A DNA stretch of 40,827 nucleotides, from NCBI RefSeq assembly GCF_000428045.1, contig NZ_ATZE01000031.1, positions 1 to 40,827 on the forward strand. The letters are read 5' to 3'. The notes beneath the pieces are model-generated. The model was given only the letters and a program-made list of their open reading frames with translations. It searched no databases and was not told the DNA's origin. Of this stretch, positions 1-9,517 are shown piece after piece. Numbering within the stretch: position 1 is the stretch's first letter; each line of letters begins with the position of its first letter. The translations under genes were made by a program, and so were the position numbers. Origin of the DNA: Sedimenticola selenatireducens DSM 17993. Lineage in GTDB: Bacteria; Pseudomonadota; Gammaproteobacteria; Chromatiales; Chromatiaceae.

Positions 1-167
1 GCACAAGCTTCCATGGCAACGTGACAGGGTGGTTGTTTGGCCAGAAATCTCAGCAACTGCCGACGCCGCAGATTCCGGTGCCACAGCTCCTGGCCACTGG
101 GCTTGAAGGCCACCAGCGCAAACAAATTCTTTGCTAGATCGATCCCGATGGTCGTAAGCTTATTCAT
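1..167 (-). CDS. IS110-family transposase, N-terminal part (runs off the window)
   Basis: The minus strand from the ATG at 167 encodes 55 residues before the window edge. They begin MNKLTTIGIDLAKNLFALVAF and end near AMEAC. The IGIDLAKN motif with its acidic Asp10 is the first catalytic block of the RuvC-like DEDD domain of IS110 transposases, and the later MEAC block also fits. A strong ribosome site (GAGGAG) lies just upstream. The serine-recombinase-like C-terminal domain is outside the window, so intactness cannot be judged. The family call is from residue pattern only. Confidence 0.85.
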   Translation of the reverse strand, partial: MNKLTTIGIDLAKNLFALVAFKPSGQELWHRNLRRRQLLRFLAKQPPCHVAMEAC

Positions 168-330
168 GGTCTCCTCCTCAACTCATTTAGATAAAAGGGA
201 TGCTTTTATCTTGGCGCATTGCGACGCCGATTGGAGTGGGGAGGAGACCATCTCATCACCCCACGATGGCGTCAGTTATGCCGAAACAGGGAAAGTCAGG
301 TAGAGTGGGTACGCGATTTATGCCCACCTA
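168..330 (-). other. Non-coding left end of the IS110 element, hairpin-rich; possible bridge-RNA locus
   Basis: The DNA upstream of the transposase start has no gene of its own. It holds a row of stem-loops: AGATAAAAG/CTTTTATCT (189-197 with 203-211, perfect 9 bp), GGCG/CGCC (213-216 with 225-228), and GTGGGG/CCCCAC (236-241 with 259-264) enclosing GAGA/TCTC. IS110-group elements are known to encode a structured guide (bridge) RNA in the non-coding end upstream of the transposase. That this segment is such an RNA is inference. The outer boundary of the element is not visible because IS110 elements lack clear terminal inverted repeats. Confidence 0.45.
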
Positions 331-415
331 ACTTGCGCAGCCCTGATACAATTTACGCGCTAGCCGGGACGGCAGAAGAAAAACTGAATTAAGGAACCTA
401 TTCCAGGCATCCACT

Positions 416-1496
416 GTGCATACCATCAACAACAACCGGACTGCAGACGGACGCGCAGCATCTCAACAGGCCTCGCATGGCTACAACCTGCTCTTCATTT
501 TTCGCGAAGAGCAGCAGCACTATCCCGTTCTTACCGGCATCCGTGGCTGCGCTGTGGGTACTGCTATATCACGCCTGGGTATTGGCAAAACCACGTCCGG
601 TTATCGTCGACATCTGGGACTGGCAGGTCGACCTCACACCTTTTTTTCCGGCGGTTCGAGCGGTGTCCCCATTTTTTGTGCTGTCCGGATTCCTGCTCGG
701 CCTCCCTTTCGCTCAGTGGCAGGCGGGACGACGCGACCGCCCACAACTGCGGCCATACTTGTGGCGACGGGTCATGCGCGTGTTTCCTGCCTATTATGCC
801 CAGCTGGCACTTTTGATACTCATCACCTGGCTGCCGCATGGCCAGATCCCGCCGCAGGATGGTGCTACGCTCTGGCGCCATTTATTGATGCTGTTCAATC
901 CGCCCCCCCTGGGCACCACGCCTATCAATGCCGTCTGGTGGACACTACCTATTGAGTTCAGCTTCTATCTGGCGCTCCCTTTCCTGGCGTTGCTGCTGCG
1001 GCCGAGGCGTTGGTGGTGGCTGTTGATCCTGACCCTGGCAACCACGTGCCTGTGGCGCGCCGTGAGTGTCACGCTACTAGCGGATTCCTTGGTACCTGCA
1101 CGGGTCCTGATGTCGTACCAGCTTCCCGGCTCGCTGGACTCCTTCGGGCTGGGCATGCTTGGAGCGGCGCTGTATGTGCACCGCATCCACCTGGGATTGC
1201 ACAGACTGACGACAAGACAACTTGGCGCTTTGGGATTGGGCGCACTGGGGCTCATGGTGGGATTGCTCTACTGGGGCCACTACCACTATCTCGATTACTG
1301 GACCCACAGCCTGCTGTTTTACACCTGGACACCACTGTTCGCCGTCGCAGCGGTAGCCCTGCAGTTCGCCGTCGACGGCTACCGCCTGCCCTACCTGCTG
1401 ACGGCTGCTCTCGGCCTGACTCTCCTGGCTGCCGCTCTCTCCTATGCCCTCATTGAGCGGCCCTGTATGCGCCTGCGTCACCAACCACCACGCTAA
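416..1496 (+). pseudogene. Acyltransferase 3 (OafA/YrhL-like) membrane protein, frame-disrupted
   Basis: The family is the multi-pass AT3 O-acyltransferases that acetylate LPS or polysaccharide sugars. The first motif is split over two frames: YPVLTGIRGCA is read from a GTG at 416, and AALWVLLYHAW continues in the frame open from 477. The later FFVLSGFLLGLPF and C-terminal SYALIERP motifs are in the second frame. Between 640 and 680 the first frame reads FFSGGSSGVPIF, which suits the family better than PAVRAVSP in the second. That suggests two compensating one-base changes, in a T7 run and a C4 run. The usual GxxSYSLYLWH region before the final segment seems missing, which suggests an internal deletion. 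Sequencing error in the homopolymers is an alternative for the small shifts. Confidence 0.65.
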
Positions 1497-1651
1497 GACG
1501 CGCCATGCGCGCATGAAACACTGGAACACATACCACACCCGGGCAGTCGAAATGCACCCGTGTGCTATTCTGATATATACCATCAAGGACGCAGGGATAT
1601 CTTGAATGGCATAAAGTGTTTAATAAACAATAGATTAAAGAGGGAATTTTA

Positions 1652-2311
1652 ATGAACATCAAAACATTGACCAAGAGTGTCATCACCTCAACATTACTGG
1701 CCCTCTCAGGCCCATCTTTTGCCCTGGACATCGCCGTTTCACCCATCGTGGATTTTTCCGGCTGGGACACCATGCCAATTAACAACACGATTTCACTTTC
1801 AGCGTCAGGCGCTGACAATTTGCAGAGGGTGACTACCGACAGCATGGCAGAGGCGTTTGCCGCTAATGTTAGTGTCAATTCTGCAAACTGTACTGCATTC
1901 TGCATGGCTCGAATCAGCCGAAATATCGGGACCATTAATGGCAGCCCTGTTTATGCCGAGGTACGCATAGGAAGCTGGGAAGGCACACCCAAGGCTGTCT
2001 ATTACAGCATTCGGATATTTGACACAGACACTCAGACTTTCGTAGACGAGGTCTCAAGGGGGTATTTCGGTGACACCAATGGTGAAAACTGGAGTCTTGG
2101 TGAAAGCATCGGACTCGCCATGGGCATTGAAGATCAGGTTGCCGTCTTTTACAGTGGCAACCGGGCCATTATTCTGGAGGTGGATCTGCTTGGACAGTTG
2201 ACTCCCCATGACGCCCCTCAACCATACAGGCTGGATCTCTACAGTCAGGAGGCGGGCGACAGTATATCTGCCACTTTCGATGGGTTCCTGGACATCTCTC
2301 TTGATATGTAA
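1652..2311 (+). CDS. Exported protein of unknown function
   Basis: 219 residues, preceded by a good ribosome site (AGAGGG). Residues 1 to about 25 form a clear Sec signal peptide: a lysine-containing start, a hydrophobic core TSTLLALSG, and a likely signal-peptidase I cut after PSFA. The mature part is acidic, rich in Ser, Asn, Asp and Gly and predicted to be mostly beta. It has a Cys pair in a short NCTAFCMAR stretch that could form a disulfide. I recognise no family. It ends just before a strong bidirectional terminator and is transcribed toward rfbC, so it is probably monocistronic. Periplasmic or secreted location is inferred. Confidence 0.75.
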   Translation: MNIKTLTKSVITSTLLALSGPSFALDIAVSPIVDFSGWDTMPINNTISLSASGADNLQRVTTDSMAEAFAANVSVNSANCTAFCMARISRNIGTINGSPVYAEVRIGSWEGTPKAVYYSIRIFDTDTQTFVDEVSRGYFGDTNGENWSLGESIGLAMGIEDQVAVFYSGNRAIILEVDLLGQLTPHDAPQPYRLDLYSQEAGDSISATFDGFLDISLDM

Positions 2312-2363
2312 CAACGCATGCAATATCGGATCAGCCCTTCCAGATAGAACCTGAAAGGGCTCA

Positions 2364-2399
2364 ACCACAAACCCCGCCGTCACCGGCGGGGTTTGTGGT
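2364..2399. terminator. Strong hairpin between two convergent genes
   Basis: A perfect 16-bp stem, ACCACAAACCCCGCCG with its complement, encloses a 4-base TCAC loop. It lies between the stop of the exported protein gene and the stop of rfbC, so it can serve both strands. The T tract is weak on either side, but the stem is very stable. Confidence 0.75.
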
Positions 2400-2432
2400 G
2401 TTAATTACCTTGTAATACTGAATAATGTCCTT

Positions 2433-2981
2433 TCAGGCAAAGCACTCGGCCTGCCGCAGCAAGGCTCCGTTTCGATCTTTTGCAGAGGCAATGGTTTCGT
2501 GCCCGGTTGGCCAGTCAATAGCGATATCGGGGTCCGCCCACAGAATGCAGCGCTCGAACTCCGGAGCGTAATAATCGGTTGTCTTGTAAAGAAACTCTGC
2601 ACATTCAGAGAGGGCAACAAAACCATGCGCAAAGCCTTCGGGAATCCACATCTGCCGCCTGTTTTCTGCCGACAGGATCTCCCCGACCCAGCACCCGAAG
2701 GTGGGAGAGTTACAGCGGATATCCACGGCCACATCAAACACACTGCCATTCACCACCCGTACCAGCTTCCCCTGCCCTCTGGGCGGCAGTTGATAGTGAA
2801 GCCCACGCACTACACCCCGGGAGGATTTCGAGTGATTGTCCTGCAAGAAGTTGACCGCTCCACCGATCAAGGCCTCAAAGCTCCGCCGGTTATAGCTTTC
2901 AAAGAAGAACCCCCGTTCATCTTCAAATACCCTGGGTTCAAGCAGCTTTATATCAGGGATGTCAGTGTCAATGATTTTCAT
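2433..2981 (-). CDS. rfbC: dTDP-4-dehydrorhamnose 3,5-epimerase
   Basis: 182 residues, the usual RmlC length. It epimerises C3 and C5 of dTDP-4-dehydro-6-deoxyglucose, the third step to dTDP-L-rhamnose, in the cytoplasm. The cupin-type core is visible: DERGFFFESY (residues 21-30), DNHSKSSRGVVRGLHYQ with the expected catalytic His62, the WIPEGFAHGF strand, and a C-terminal DIAIDWP. It is the last gene of the rfbBDAC operon, 57 bases after rfbA, and ends before a strong terminator. Nothing looks damaged. Confidence 0.95.
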   Translation of the reverse strand: MKIIDTDIPDIKLLEPRVFEDERGFFFESYNRRSFEALIGGAVNFLQDNHSKSSRGVVRGLHYQLPPRGQGKLVRVVNGSVFDVAVDIRCNSPTFGCWVGEILSAENRRQMWIPEGFAHGFVALSECAEFLYKTTDYYAPEFERCILWADPDIAIDWPTGHETIASAKDRNGALLRQAECFA

Positions 2982-3038
2982 GGTGAGTGGTGCCGTACAT
3001 GTTGTATCCGTTATGTGATAAAACGGTGAAGCAAAGAT

Positions 3039-3920
3039 TTATAGTAACGGCTCTTTCAGTAACTGTATCAGGTACTGGCCATAATCATTCTTTAGCATGG
3101 GTTCCGCCAACCGTTGGATCTGCTCTGCATCAATCCATTTCTGTCGGTAGGCGATCTCCTCCAGACAGGCGATCTTCAAACCCTGCCGCTGCTGGATGGT
3201 CTGAACAAATTGATTGGCCTCAAGCAAACTCTTGTGCGTACCTGTATCCAGCCATGCATACCCCCGGCCCATCAGTTCCACCGATAAAGCACCCTGCTCA
3301 AGGTATAACCGATTCAGGTCAGTAATCTCCAGCTCTCCGCGTGCGGAGGGAGCGATCCGCTTGGCATAATCGACAGCCAGATTGTCGTAGAAATAGAGAC
3401 CAGTGACCGCATAGTTTGTGCGCGGCCTGGCCGGTTTCTCTTCGAGACCGATCACCTTTCCGGATTGATCAAACTCGGCAACACCATAACGCTCCGGATC
3501 CTGAACATGATAGGCGAAAATAGTGGCACCTTGTTCCCGGGCGCTCACTGAATTGAGTCGCTCATGTAGCGAATGTCCATGAAAAATATTGTCCCCGAGG
3601 ATCAGCGCAGACGGGACGTCACCGATAAACGGCTCGCCGATAATAAGGGCCTGCGCCAGCCCGTCGGGGGAGGGCTGCACTGCATACTGTATCTCCAACC
3701 CCCATTGTGACCCGTCACCCAGCAACTCCCTGAAGCGCGGAGTGTCGTTGGGAGTGGATATCAGGAGAATCTCCCGTATTCCCGACAACATCAAGGTGGA
3801 GAGCGGATAATAGACCATCGGCTTATCAAACACCGGCAGCAGCTGCTTCGAGATCACCTGCGTTGCAGGGTAGAGACGGGTACCTGCACCGCCCGCCAAG
3901 ATTATGCCTTTTCGTTTCAT
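3039..3920 (-). CDS. rfbA: Glucose-1-phosphate thymidylyltransferase
   Basis: 293 residues, the normal RmlA length. It makes dTDP-glucose from dTTP and glucose 1-phosphate, the entry to dTDP-rhamnose synthesis. The nucleotide-binding signature [13 protein letters not shown] lies at residues 8-20, followed by [26 protein letters not shown] supplies the metal-binding Asp, and VIGLEEKP and WLDTGTH are also present. Its ATG overlaps the stop of rfbD by four bases, so translation is probably coupled. Confidence 0.96.
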   Translation of the reverse strand: MKRKGIILAGGAGTRLYPATQVISKQLLPVFDKPMVYYPLSTLMLSGIREILLISTPNDTPRFRELLGDGSQWGLEIQYAVQPSPDGLAQALIIGEPFIGDVPSALILGDNIFHGHSLHERLNSVSAREQGATIFAYHVQDPERYGVAEFDQSGKVIGLEEKPARPRTNYAVTGLYFYDNLAVDYAKRIAPSARGELEITDLNRLYLEQGALSVELMGRGYAWLDTGTHKSLLEANQFVQTIQQRQGLKIACLEEIAYRQKWIDAEQIQRLAEPMLKNDYGQYLIQLLKEPLL

Positions 3921-4861
3921 ACCATCTTCCGCTCAATGAGCCGTTCAACCAATCGCTGAATACCTGTCTGCCAGTCTGGCAATTCAATACCGAATCTCCC
4001 GACCAGTTTATCCGTGTTGAGACACGAACTTGCCGGTCGTTTCGCCAACACCGGATACTCTTCAGTGCTGATCGGCTTCACGCTCTCCGGATCAACACGC
4101 AACGAGACACCCTGTCGTTTCAGTTCTGCCAGCAGGTAAACCGCAAAGCCGTGCCAGCTGGTTCTGCCTTTTGCCGCGAGATGATAGGTGCCGGTAATTT
4201 CGTCCCATGAAAAAAAACCGGCCTTACTCTCTTCCACTCCCGGCAATGTCGTCCCGCCGTTATCAATACGCTTCAGTACCGACGCGGTAACATCCGCAAT
4301 CAGCCCGGAACTGGTGGGCGCACCAACCTGGTCATCCACCACTGCCAGCTCCTCCCTTTCCCGAGCCAGGCGAATCATGGTTTTGGCGAAATTGGTTCCA
4401 TGCTCGGAGTAGATCCAACTGGTACGGAATAGCAGGTGTTTGCAGCCAGACTCAATTATTGCTTTCTCGCCTTCCAGCTTACTTTTTCCATAGATATTGA
4501 GCGGCCTTTTCGGAGCATTTTCCAGGTAGGGCAATGTGCTGGCGCCGTCAAATACATAGTCGGTCGAGTAGTGCACCAGCCCCACATCCAGGCGCCTCGC
4601 CTCGTCCGCCAGCACGGCCACTGCCTGTGTATTAACCCGGTACGCAAGCTCCGGCTCCGCCTCGGCCCTGTCTACCGCCGTGTAGGCGGCTGCATTGACT
4701 ATCAACCCCGGCCCAACCTCACGTATCAGCGCACGCAGACCGTCCACATCCTGAAACGGTACCTCCTTTTGATTGCAAGCCTTGATCCGGCCCAATAGTG
4801 CCAGTGAACGCTGTAGCTCACTCCCCACCTGCCCGTGCGCGCCAAACAGCAGAATGATCAT
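3917..4861 (-). CDS. rfbD: dTDP-4-dehydrorhamnose reductase
   Basis: 314 residues. It reduces dTDP-4-dehydrorhamnose to dTDP-L-rhamnose with NAD(P)H, the last step of the pathway. It is a short-chain dehydrogenase of the RmlD type: Rossmann glycine motif [13 protein letters not shown] at 5-17, the catalytic STDYVFDG and YGKSKLEGE (YxxxK), then [18 protein letters not shown]. It overlaps rfbB upstream and rfbA downstream by four bases each. Length is slightly above the E. coli protein but the motifs are intact. Confidence 0.95.
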   Translation of the reverse strand: MIILLFGAHGQVGSELQRSLALLGRIKACNQKEVPFQDVDGLRALIREVGPGLIVNAAAYTAVDRAEAEPELAYRVNTQAVAVLADEARRLDVGLVHYSTDYVFDGASTLPYLENAPKRPLNIYGKSKLEGEKAIIESGCKHLLFRTSWIYSEHGTNFAKTMIRLAREREELAVVDDQVGAPTSSGLIADVTASVLKRIDNGGTTLPGVEESKAGFFSWDEITGTYHLAAKGRTSWHGFAVYLLAELKRQGVSLRVDPESVKPISTEEYPVLAKRPASSCLNTDKLVGRFGIELPDWQTGIQRLVERLIERKMV

Positions 4862-5958
4862 CGGTAGTGTGTATCGATCCAGTTGCGATATTCGCCACTT
4901 GTAATTGCCTCAACCCATGACTGGTTTTGCAGATACCACTCCACCGTTTTGCGGATTCCTGATTCGAATGTCTCCTCGGGCCTCCAGTCCAGTTCCCGCC
5001 CAATCTTACTGGCGTCAATTGCGTAGCGCCGGTCATGACCGGGACGGTCGGCAACATAGGTCACCAGCCCCCTGAAACCCCGCGCCTGCGGGCTACGCCG
5101 AGAGTTAATAGCGGAGGCTAGCGAATTCATATTTTCCGGCACCAGCTCTTCCAGTAGATCACAAACTGTGTACACAATATCGATATTGGTGATCTCATTG
5201 AGGCCGCCAATATTGTACACTTCACCCACCTTGCCAGCGCACAGGACCGAACGAATGGCGCTACAGTGATCACTCACATAGAGCCAGTCCCGTATCTGTT
5301 GGCCATCCCCGTATATAGGTAGCGACTCACCTGCCAGGGCATTGTGGATCATCAGCGGGATAAGTTTCTCCGGAAATTGATAAGGGCCGTAGTTATTTGA
5401 ACAATTAGTCGTCAGTACCGGTAGCCCGTAGGTGTGATAATAGGACCGTACCAAGTGATCAGATGATGCCTTGCTGGCACTGTAAGGGCTGTTCGGCTGG
5501 TAGCGATTGGTCTCGGAAAAGGCCGGCTCACCTGCTTCCAGGGAGCCATACACCTCATCGGTGGAGACATGGAGACAGCGAAAAGCGGCCTTGGCATCAC
5601 CCTCCAGCTGCCGCCAGTAAGCGCGCACCGCCTCGAGCAAACGGAACGTGCCGACTATGTTGGTCTGGATAAAGTCTTCCGGGCCATGAATAGAGCGGTC
5701 AACGTGAGATTCCGCCGCAAAGTTGATGACAGCACGCGGCCGGTACTCCTGCAACCGCGCGAGGAGCGAGGCATAATCACCAATATCACCCTCTATAAAT
5801 TGATAGCGTGGATCGCTCTCAAGGGTGGACAGATTTAGACGATTGCCTGCATAGGTGAGCAGATCAAGATTGATCACCTTCTCATCACTCTGTGCCAGCC
5901 AATCGAATATGAAGTTGGTGCCGATAAAACCGCAACCGCCAGTGACAAGTATGCTCAC
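4858..5958 (-). CDS. rfbB: dTDP-glucose 4,6-dehydratase
   Basis: First gene of the operon. It converts dTDP-glucose to dTDP-4-dehydro-6-deoxyglucose. Extended SDR features: [14 protein letters not shown] at the start, [10 protein letters not shown] (catalytic Thr-Asp-Glu), and [10 protein letters not shown] (YxxxK). The frame stays open to a TTG at 5979. I prefer the GTG at 5958, because GGGAAGG sits four to five bases before it and the protein then starts MSILVTGG as in relatives (366 residues). No clear promoter was seen upstream. Confidence 0.93.
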   Translation of the reverse strand: MSILVTGGCGFIGTNFIFDWLAQSDEKVINLDLLTYAGNRLNLSTLESDPRYQFIEGDIGDYASLLARLQEYRPRAVINFAAESHVDRSIHGPEDFIQTNIVGTFRLLEAVRAYWRQLEGDAKAAFRCLHVSTDEVYGSLEAGEPAFSETNRYQPNSPYSASKASSDHLVRSYYHTYGLPVLTTNCSNNYGPYQFPEKLIPLMIHNALAGESLPIYGDGQQIRDWLYVSDHCSAIRSVLCAGKVGEVYNIGGLNEITNIDIVYTVCDLLEELVPENMNSLASAINSRRSPQARGFRGLVTYVADRPGHDRRYAIDASKIGRELDWRPEETFESGIRKTVEWYLQNQSWVEAITSGEYRNWIDTHYR

Positions 5959-6471
5959 GACACCTTCCCGATTGTCCAAACTATGACTCTGTAGATTGAC
6001 ATCATGCGACTAAAATTGAGTGGTCGGCTTCACTCTACGCTTAATCCATGGACCTAACACACAACAGGCACAGCCGCCAATGTATTGAATCCGCCACAAC
6101 CCTTAACCCATCCAGGCATAACAGAACCAAGACAGTACGGCTGAAAAATAGATCCCTTAGGGACAAATCATGCCGATGGAGTAAACCACCAGGCAATCTC
6201 GAACAGTGGGAATTGGTTAAGGCCTGCACCTTACAAATCGCTGCTAAATATAGCGTTAGTACCCGTAAAAACGCAAACTTATCCTCAGCCAGCGCAGGGA
6301 AGAGATAATCCTGCACCCTCCTCATCCTGGCTTTTCTGCCGGCACTACGTCAGTGTTGATCGATCCCCTCTGCACCACAGATCGATTATCGGTTATCATG
6401 CCACGAAAGGCAGACAATACCCCTTTCCAAACAGTTAGTTAATAAATCGCCTGGAGCAGTCCCACCGCCCT
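5959..6471. other. Divergent intergenic region, no gene recognised
   Basis: About 510 bases separate divergent rfbB and msbA. The open frames here are short, lack family features and overlap on both strands. The region should hold both promoters. A TTGATC followed by TATCAT about 30 bases on, at roughly 6355-6400, is a weak candidate for msbA. I see no JUMPstart/ops element. Confidence 0.4.
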
Positions 6472-8244
6472 ATGACATCCCTCGCCCAGTACAAAAGGCT
6501 CCTGCAACATGTCCGCCCGCATTGGCGGATATTCCTGGTTTCCATCCTGGGAACCATCGTACTGGCGGCCACCCAGCCCGCCATGCCCTATCTGATGAAG
6601 CCCTTGCTGGACGGCAGTTTTGTCGAAAAAGATCCACAAATGATCATCCTGGTACCCCTGATGTTGATCGGTCTGGCCCTGATCCAGGGCCTGGCGACTA
6701 TTGTCAGCTCGGTTGCCATGGAGTCTGTGGCCACCCGGGTGGTGCTCAATCTGCGGGAGTTAATGCTGCAAAAGCTATTGGTCCTGCCCACCCGCTTTTA
6801 TGACAATCATTCGGCCGGCGTGGTGCTATCCAAGGTGACCTACGATGTGGAACAGCTCACCAGCTCGGCCTCTTCCGTGATCGTCACCCTGGTCCGGGAC
6901 TCGGTGGCCATACTCGGCTTGCTGGGCCTGATGCTCTACCTCAACTGGAGACTGACGCTGATCGCCTTCGCGTTAATCCCCGCCGTGGCATTCTTCGTCC
7001 GTGTAGTCAGTAAGCGCTTACGCATAATCAACCGCTCGCTGCAGAAACGCATGGGGGAGATGACCCATGTGCTGGAGGAGGTGATCGCCGGCAACAAGGT
7101 AATCAAGTTGTTCGGCGGCCATGCACATGAGACAAGCCGCTTCTTCGAGTCGGCCAACAAGGTACGCCAATTCAAAATGAAGGCGGCGCTTGCTCACAAC
7201 AGCAGTGTTCAGGTAAATCAGCTGCTGGCAGTCTGTGGTCTGGCGTTGTTGGCCTACTTGTCAGCCCAACAGTCGGCGACCGGCAGCTTTACCGTCGGCG
7301 AGTTCGTCGCCTTCTTTGGCGCCATGGCCATGATCCTGTCGCCGCTGAAAAAGCTCACCAGCATTAATAATGAACTGCAACGGGGACTTGCCGCAGCTGA
7401 AAGTGTATTTGAACTGCTTGATGAGCAGCCGGAGCCGGACCAGGGCAAGATCGATCTGCCGTCACCTAATGGATTATTGGAGTGGCGTGACCTGGAGTTC
7501 CACTATGGGGAGCACAGGGAGCACAGGGAGCACAGGGAGCAAAGCGAGGATAAGGCAACTCCCACCCTGGGCGATATCCAGCTTAAGGTCGCACCGGGTG
7601 AAAACATTGCGCTGGTCGGCCCCTCCGGCAGCGGCAAAACCACCCTGGCCAGCCTGATACCCCTGTTTTACCGGCCCAGCCGCGGCCAGATCCTGATTGA
7701 CCAGACCGATATCTGTGACCTGCCTCTATCGGTGCTGCGTGCCAACGTCTCCCTGGTGTCCCAGGATGTCTTCCTGTTCAACGACAGCATTCGCGCCAAT
7801 ATCGCCTACGGCATCAACAGCCAAGCCACGGATGAGCAGATCCGGGAAGCGGCCCGTGCCGCCAATGCCCTGGAGTTCATTGAGCGGATGCCGGAAGGAC
7901 TCGACACCACCATCGGGGATAACGGGGTCAGACTCTCCGGCGGCCAGCGCCAGCGCCTGGCCATTGCCCGCGCCCTGCTAAAGGACGCCCCCATCCTGAT
8001 CCTCGATGAGGCCACCTCCGCCCTCGATACGGAATCCGAACAACTGATCCAGGAGGCGATGGATCGACTCAGATCGGGCCGGACAACCATCACCATCGCG
8101 CACCGACTCTCCACCATCGAAAACGCCGATCGTATCGTGGTACTGAAAGATGGGCATATTGTTGAATCCGGCTCCCACAGTGAACTGCTCGCTCAAGGCG
8201 GTCTTTACAAAAAACTCCATCAACTCCAGTTTTCTGCTGGATAA
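6472..8244 (+). CDS. msbA: Lipid A export ATP-binding/permease protein
   Basis: 590 residues, an ABC half-transporter that flips lipid A-core across the inner membrane as a homodimer. The N-terminal ~320 residues form the six-helix membrane domain. The nucleotide-binding domain follows: Walker A GPSGSGKTT near residue 383, ABC signature LSGGQRQR near 488, Walker B ILILDEATSALD near 508, and H-loop AHRLST near 543. An odd charged insert, E347 to about D360, comes from a DNA repeat just after the A-loop Tyr in FHYG. It makes the protein a little longer than the E. coli enzyme (582). The lipid A acyltransferase gene follows after 7 bases, fitting an outer-membrane operon. Confidence 0.95.
   Translation: MTSLAQYKRLLQHVRPHWRIFLVSILGTIVLAATQPAMPYLMKPLLDGSFVEKDPQMIILVPLMLIGLALIQGLATIVSSVAMESVATRVVLNLRELMLQKLLVLPTRFYDNHSAGVVLSKVTYDVEQLTSSASSVIVTLVRDSVAILGLLGLMLYLNWRLTLIAFALIPAVAFFVRVVSKRLRIINRSLQKRMGEMTHVLEEVIAGNKVIKLFGGHAHETSRFFESANKVRQFKMKAALAHNSSVQVNQLLAVCGLALLAYLSAQQSATGSFTVGEFVAFFGAMAMILSPLKKLTSINNELQRGLAAAESVFELLDEQPEPDQGKIDLPSPNGLLEWRDLEFHYGEHREHREHREQSEDKATPTLGDIQLKVAPGENIALVGPSGSGKTTLASLIPLFYRPSRGQILIDQTDICDLPLSVLRANVSLVSQDVFLFNDSIRANIAYGINSQATDEQIREAARAANALEFIERMPEGLDTTIGDNGVRLSGGQRQRLAIARALLKDAPILILDEATSALDTESEQLIQEAMDRLRSGRTTITIAHRLSTIENADRIVVLKDGHIVESGSHSELLAQGGLYKKLHQLQFSAG
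7510..7545 (+). repeat. 9-bp tandem repeat inside msbA
   Basis: Three perfect copies of GAGCACAGG are followed by a degenerate fourth, GAGCAAAGC. They read in frame as EHR-EHR-EHR-EQS, so copy-number changes would not shift the frame. The site falls between the A-loop strand and the next strand of the ATPase domain. Confidence 0.9.
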
Positions 8245-8251
8245 ACACCGC

Positions 8252-9181
8252 ATGACAACCGAAACTGCACAGCAAGACAGATTCCCCTGGCAACGTTTTA
8301 TTCACCCCCGTTTCTGGCCCACCTGGATCGGACTGGGAGTCCTCAGACTGCTCAGTCTACTGCCCTTCAACATCCAATTGAGTATCGGCCGACAACTAGG
8401 CCGACTCGCGCGATACCTGTTACCACGACGCGCACATATTGCCCGCACCAATATCAGACTCTGCTTTCCTGATCTATCTGCCGAGCAACAACAACAGCTG
8501 CTGAAAAAACATTTTGAAGCGATCGGTATGGGGATTTTCGAAACCTCCCTATCTTGGTGGGGTAGTGATGATGAACTGAAAAGCCGGGTCAGGATTGCCG
8601 GCCTTGAACACATTAAACAAGCCCGTGAAAGCGGCAAAGGGCTACTGATGGTCACCGGACACTTCAGCATGATGGAATTGACCGGACACATGCTGGGCCT
8701 GCACAACCCAACCGGCGCACTGTACCGTCCCATGAAAAACCCGCTGTCGGACCTGCTGCTGCTGCGAGCCCGCCAACGTCGACTAGGCCCCCTGCTTACA
8801 CGGGACAACACCCGAACCATGACTCGCTGCCTGCGTCGTGGACAGGCGATTTTCTACGCCTATGACCAGAACTACGGCCTGGATCATGCCCTGTTTATCC
8901 CATTCTTCGGTATCCCTGCCGCCACTATAACCGCCACCTCGCGCTTTGCCGCCATGGGCAAGGCGACGGTAATCGCCTATTTCCCCAGGCGTCAGGCTGA
9001 TGGCACCTATGTTATTACCGTGCACCCCCCACTCGAAGGATTTGGTGCCGGTAATGACGAACAGGATACCCGGCACCTCAATACCCTGCTGGAGCAGGCG
9101 ATCCTGGAAGCACCAGAACAATATTTCTGGATTCACCGACGATTTAAGACGCGACCAGCCGGGGAACCTGCAGTTTACTGA
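8252..9181 (+). CDS. Lipid A biosynthesis acyltransferase (LpxL/HtrB family)
   Basis: 309 residues from the ATG at 8252, seven bases after msbA; E. coli LpxL has 306. An in-frame start further upstream would overlap msbA by 95 bases, so I reject it. The family transfers a secondary acyl chain to lipid A at the inner membrane. Seen are an N-terminal hydrophobic segment (FWPTWIGLGVLRLLSLLPF), the catalytic HX4(D/E) motif as HFSMME, GALYRPMKNP, the FFGIPAATIT loop and the C-terminal WIHRRFKTRP. Whether it acts as LpxL, LpxM or LpxP cannot be read from motifs. Confidence 0.92.
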   Translation: MTTETAQQDRFPWQRFIHPRFWPTWIGLGVLRLLSLLPFNIQLSIGRQLGRLARYLLPRRAHIARTNIRLCFPDLSAEQQQQLLKKHFEAIGMGIFETSLSWWGSDDELKSRVRIAGLEHIKQARESGKGLLMVTGHFSMMELTGHMLGLHNPTGALYRPMKNPLSDLLLLRARQRRLGPLLTRDNTRTMTRCLRRGQAIFYAYDQNYGLDHALFIPFFGIPAATITATSRFAAMGKATVIAYFPRRQADGTYVITVHPPLEGFGAGNDEQDTRHLNTLLEQAILEAPEQYFWIHRRFKTRPAGEPAVY

Positions 9182-9517
9182 AAATATCATGAAGCAGGGG
9201 AAGGAAGCAGTGAGTGTTCAATTACTTACTCGCAATTAATAGTGGACCGACAACAAACCAGTCATCATCCGCCACTGCAGATCCACAATTTTAGAAATCA
9301 TCATAGCGACCGGCAGAAAAGTCGCAAAGACAGCGCGGGACAGTAGAATGCTTCAAATGAGATGCAACCGTGACACCATTTTCATCAACAGGAAAAGTGC
9401 AATACCGCAATCGATATTTCTCACAACGACTCGCTTGGCATGCGGGCAACCTGCATGTAAAGTTCCCTCTTTTTTAGAAATTCTTATCCCGATAAGGCCG
9501 CGCAAAAAGGTGTAGAA
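9182..9517. other. Intergenic region with no recognised feature
   Basis: About 335 bases between the acyltransferase and the O-antigen ligase-like gene. It is AT-richer than the flanking DNA to its left. I see no convincing gene, RNA or terminator. Confidence 0.4.

Noticed and set aside
8150-8251. Longer N-terminus for the lipid A acyltransferase
   Set aside because: It would overlap msbA by 95 bases and adds residues with no family match. The ATG at 8252 follows the msbA stop by 7 bases.
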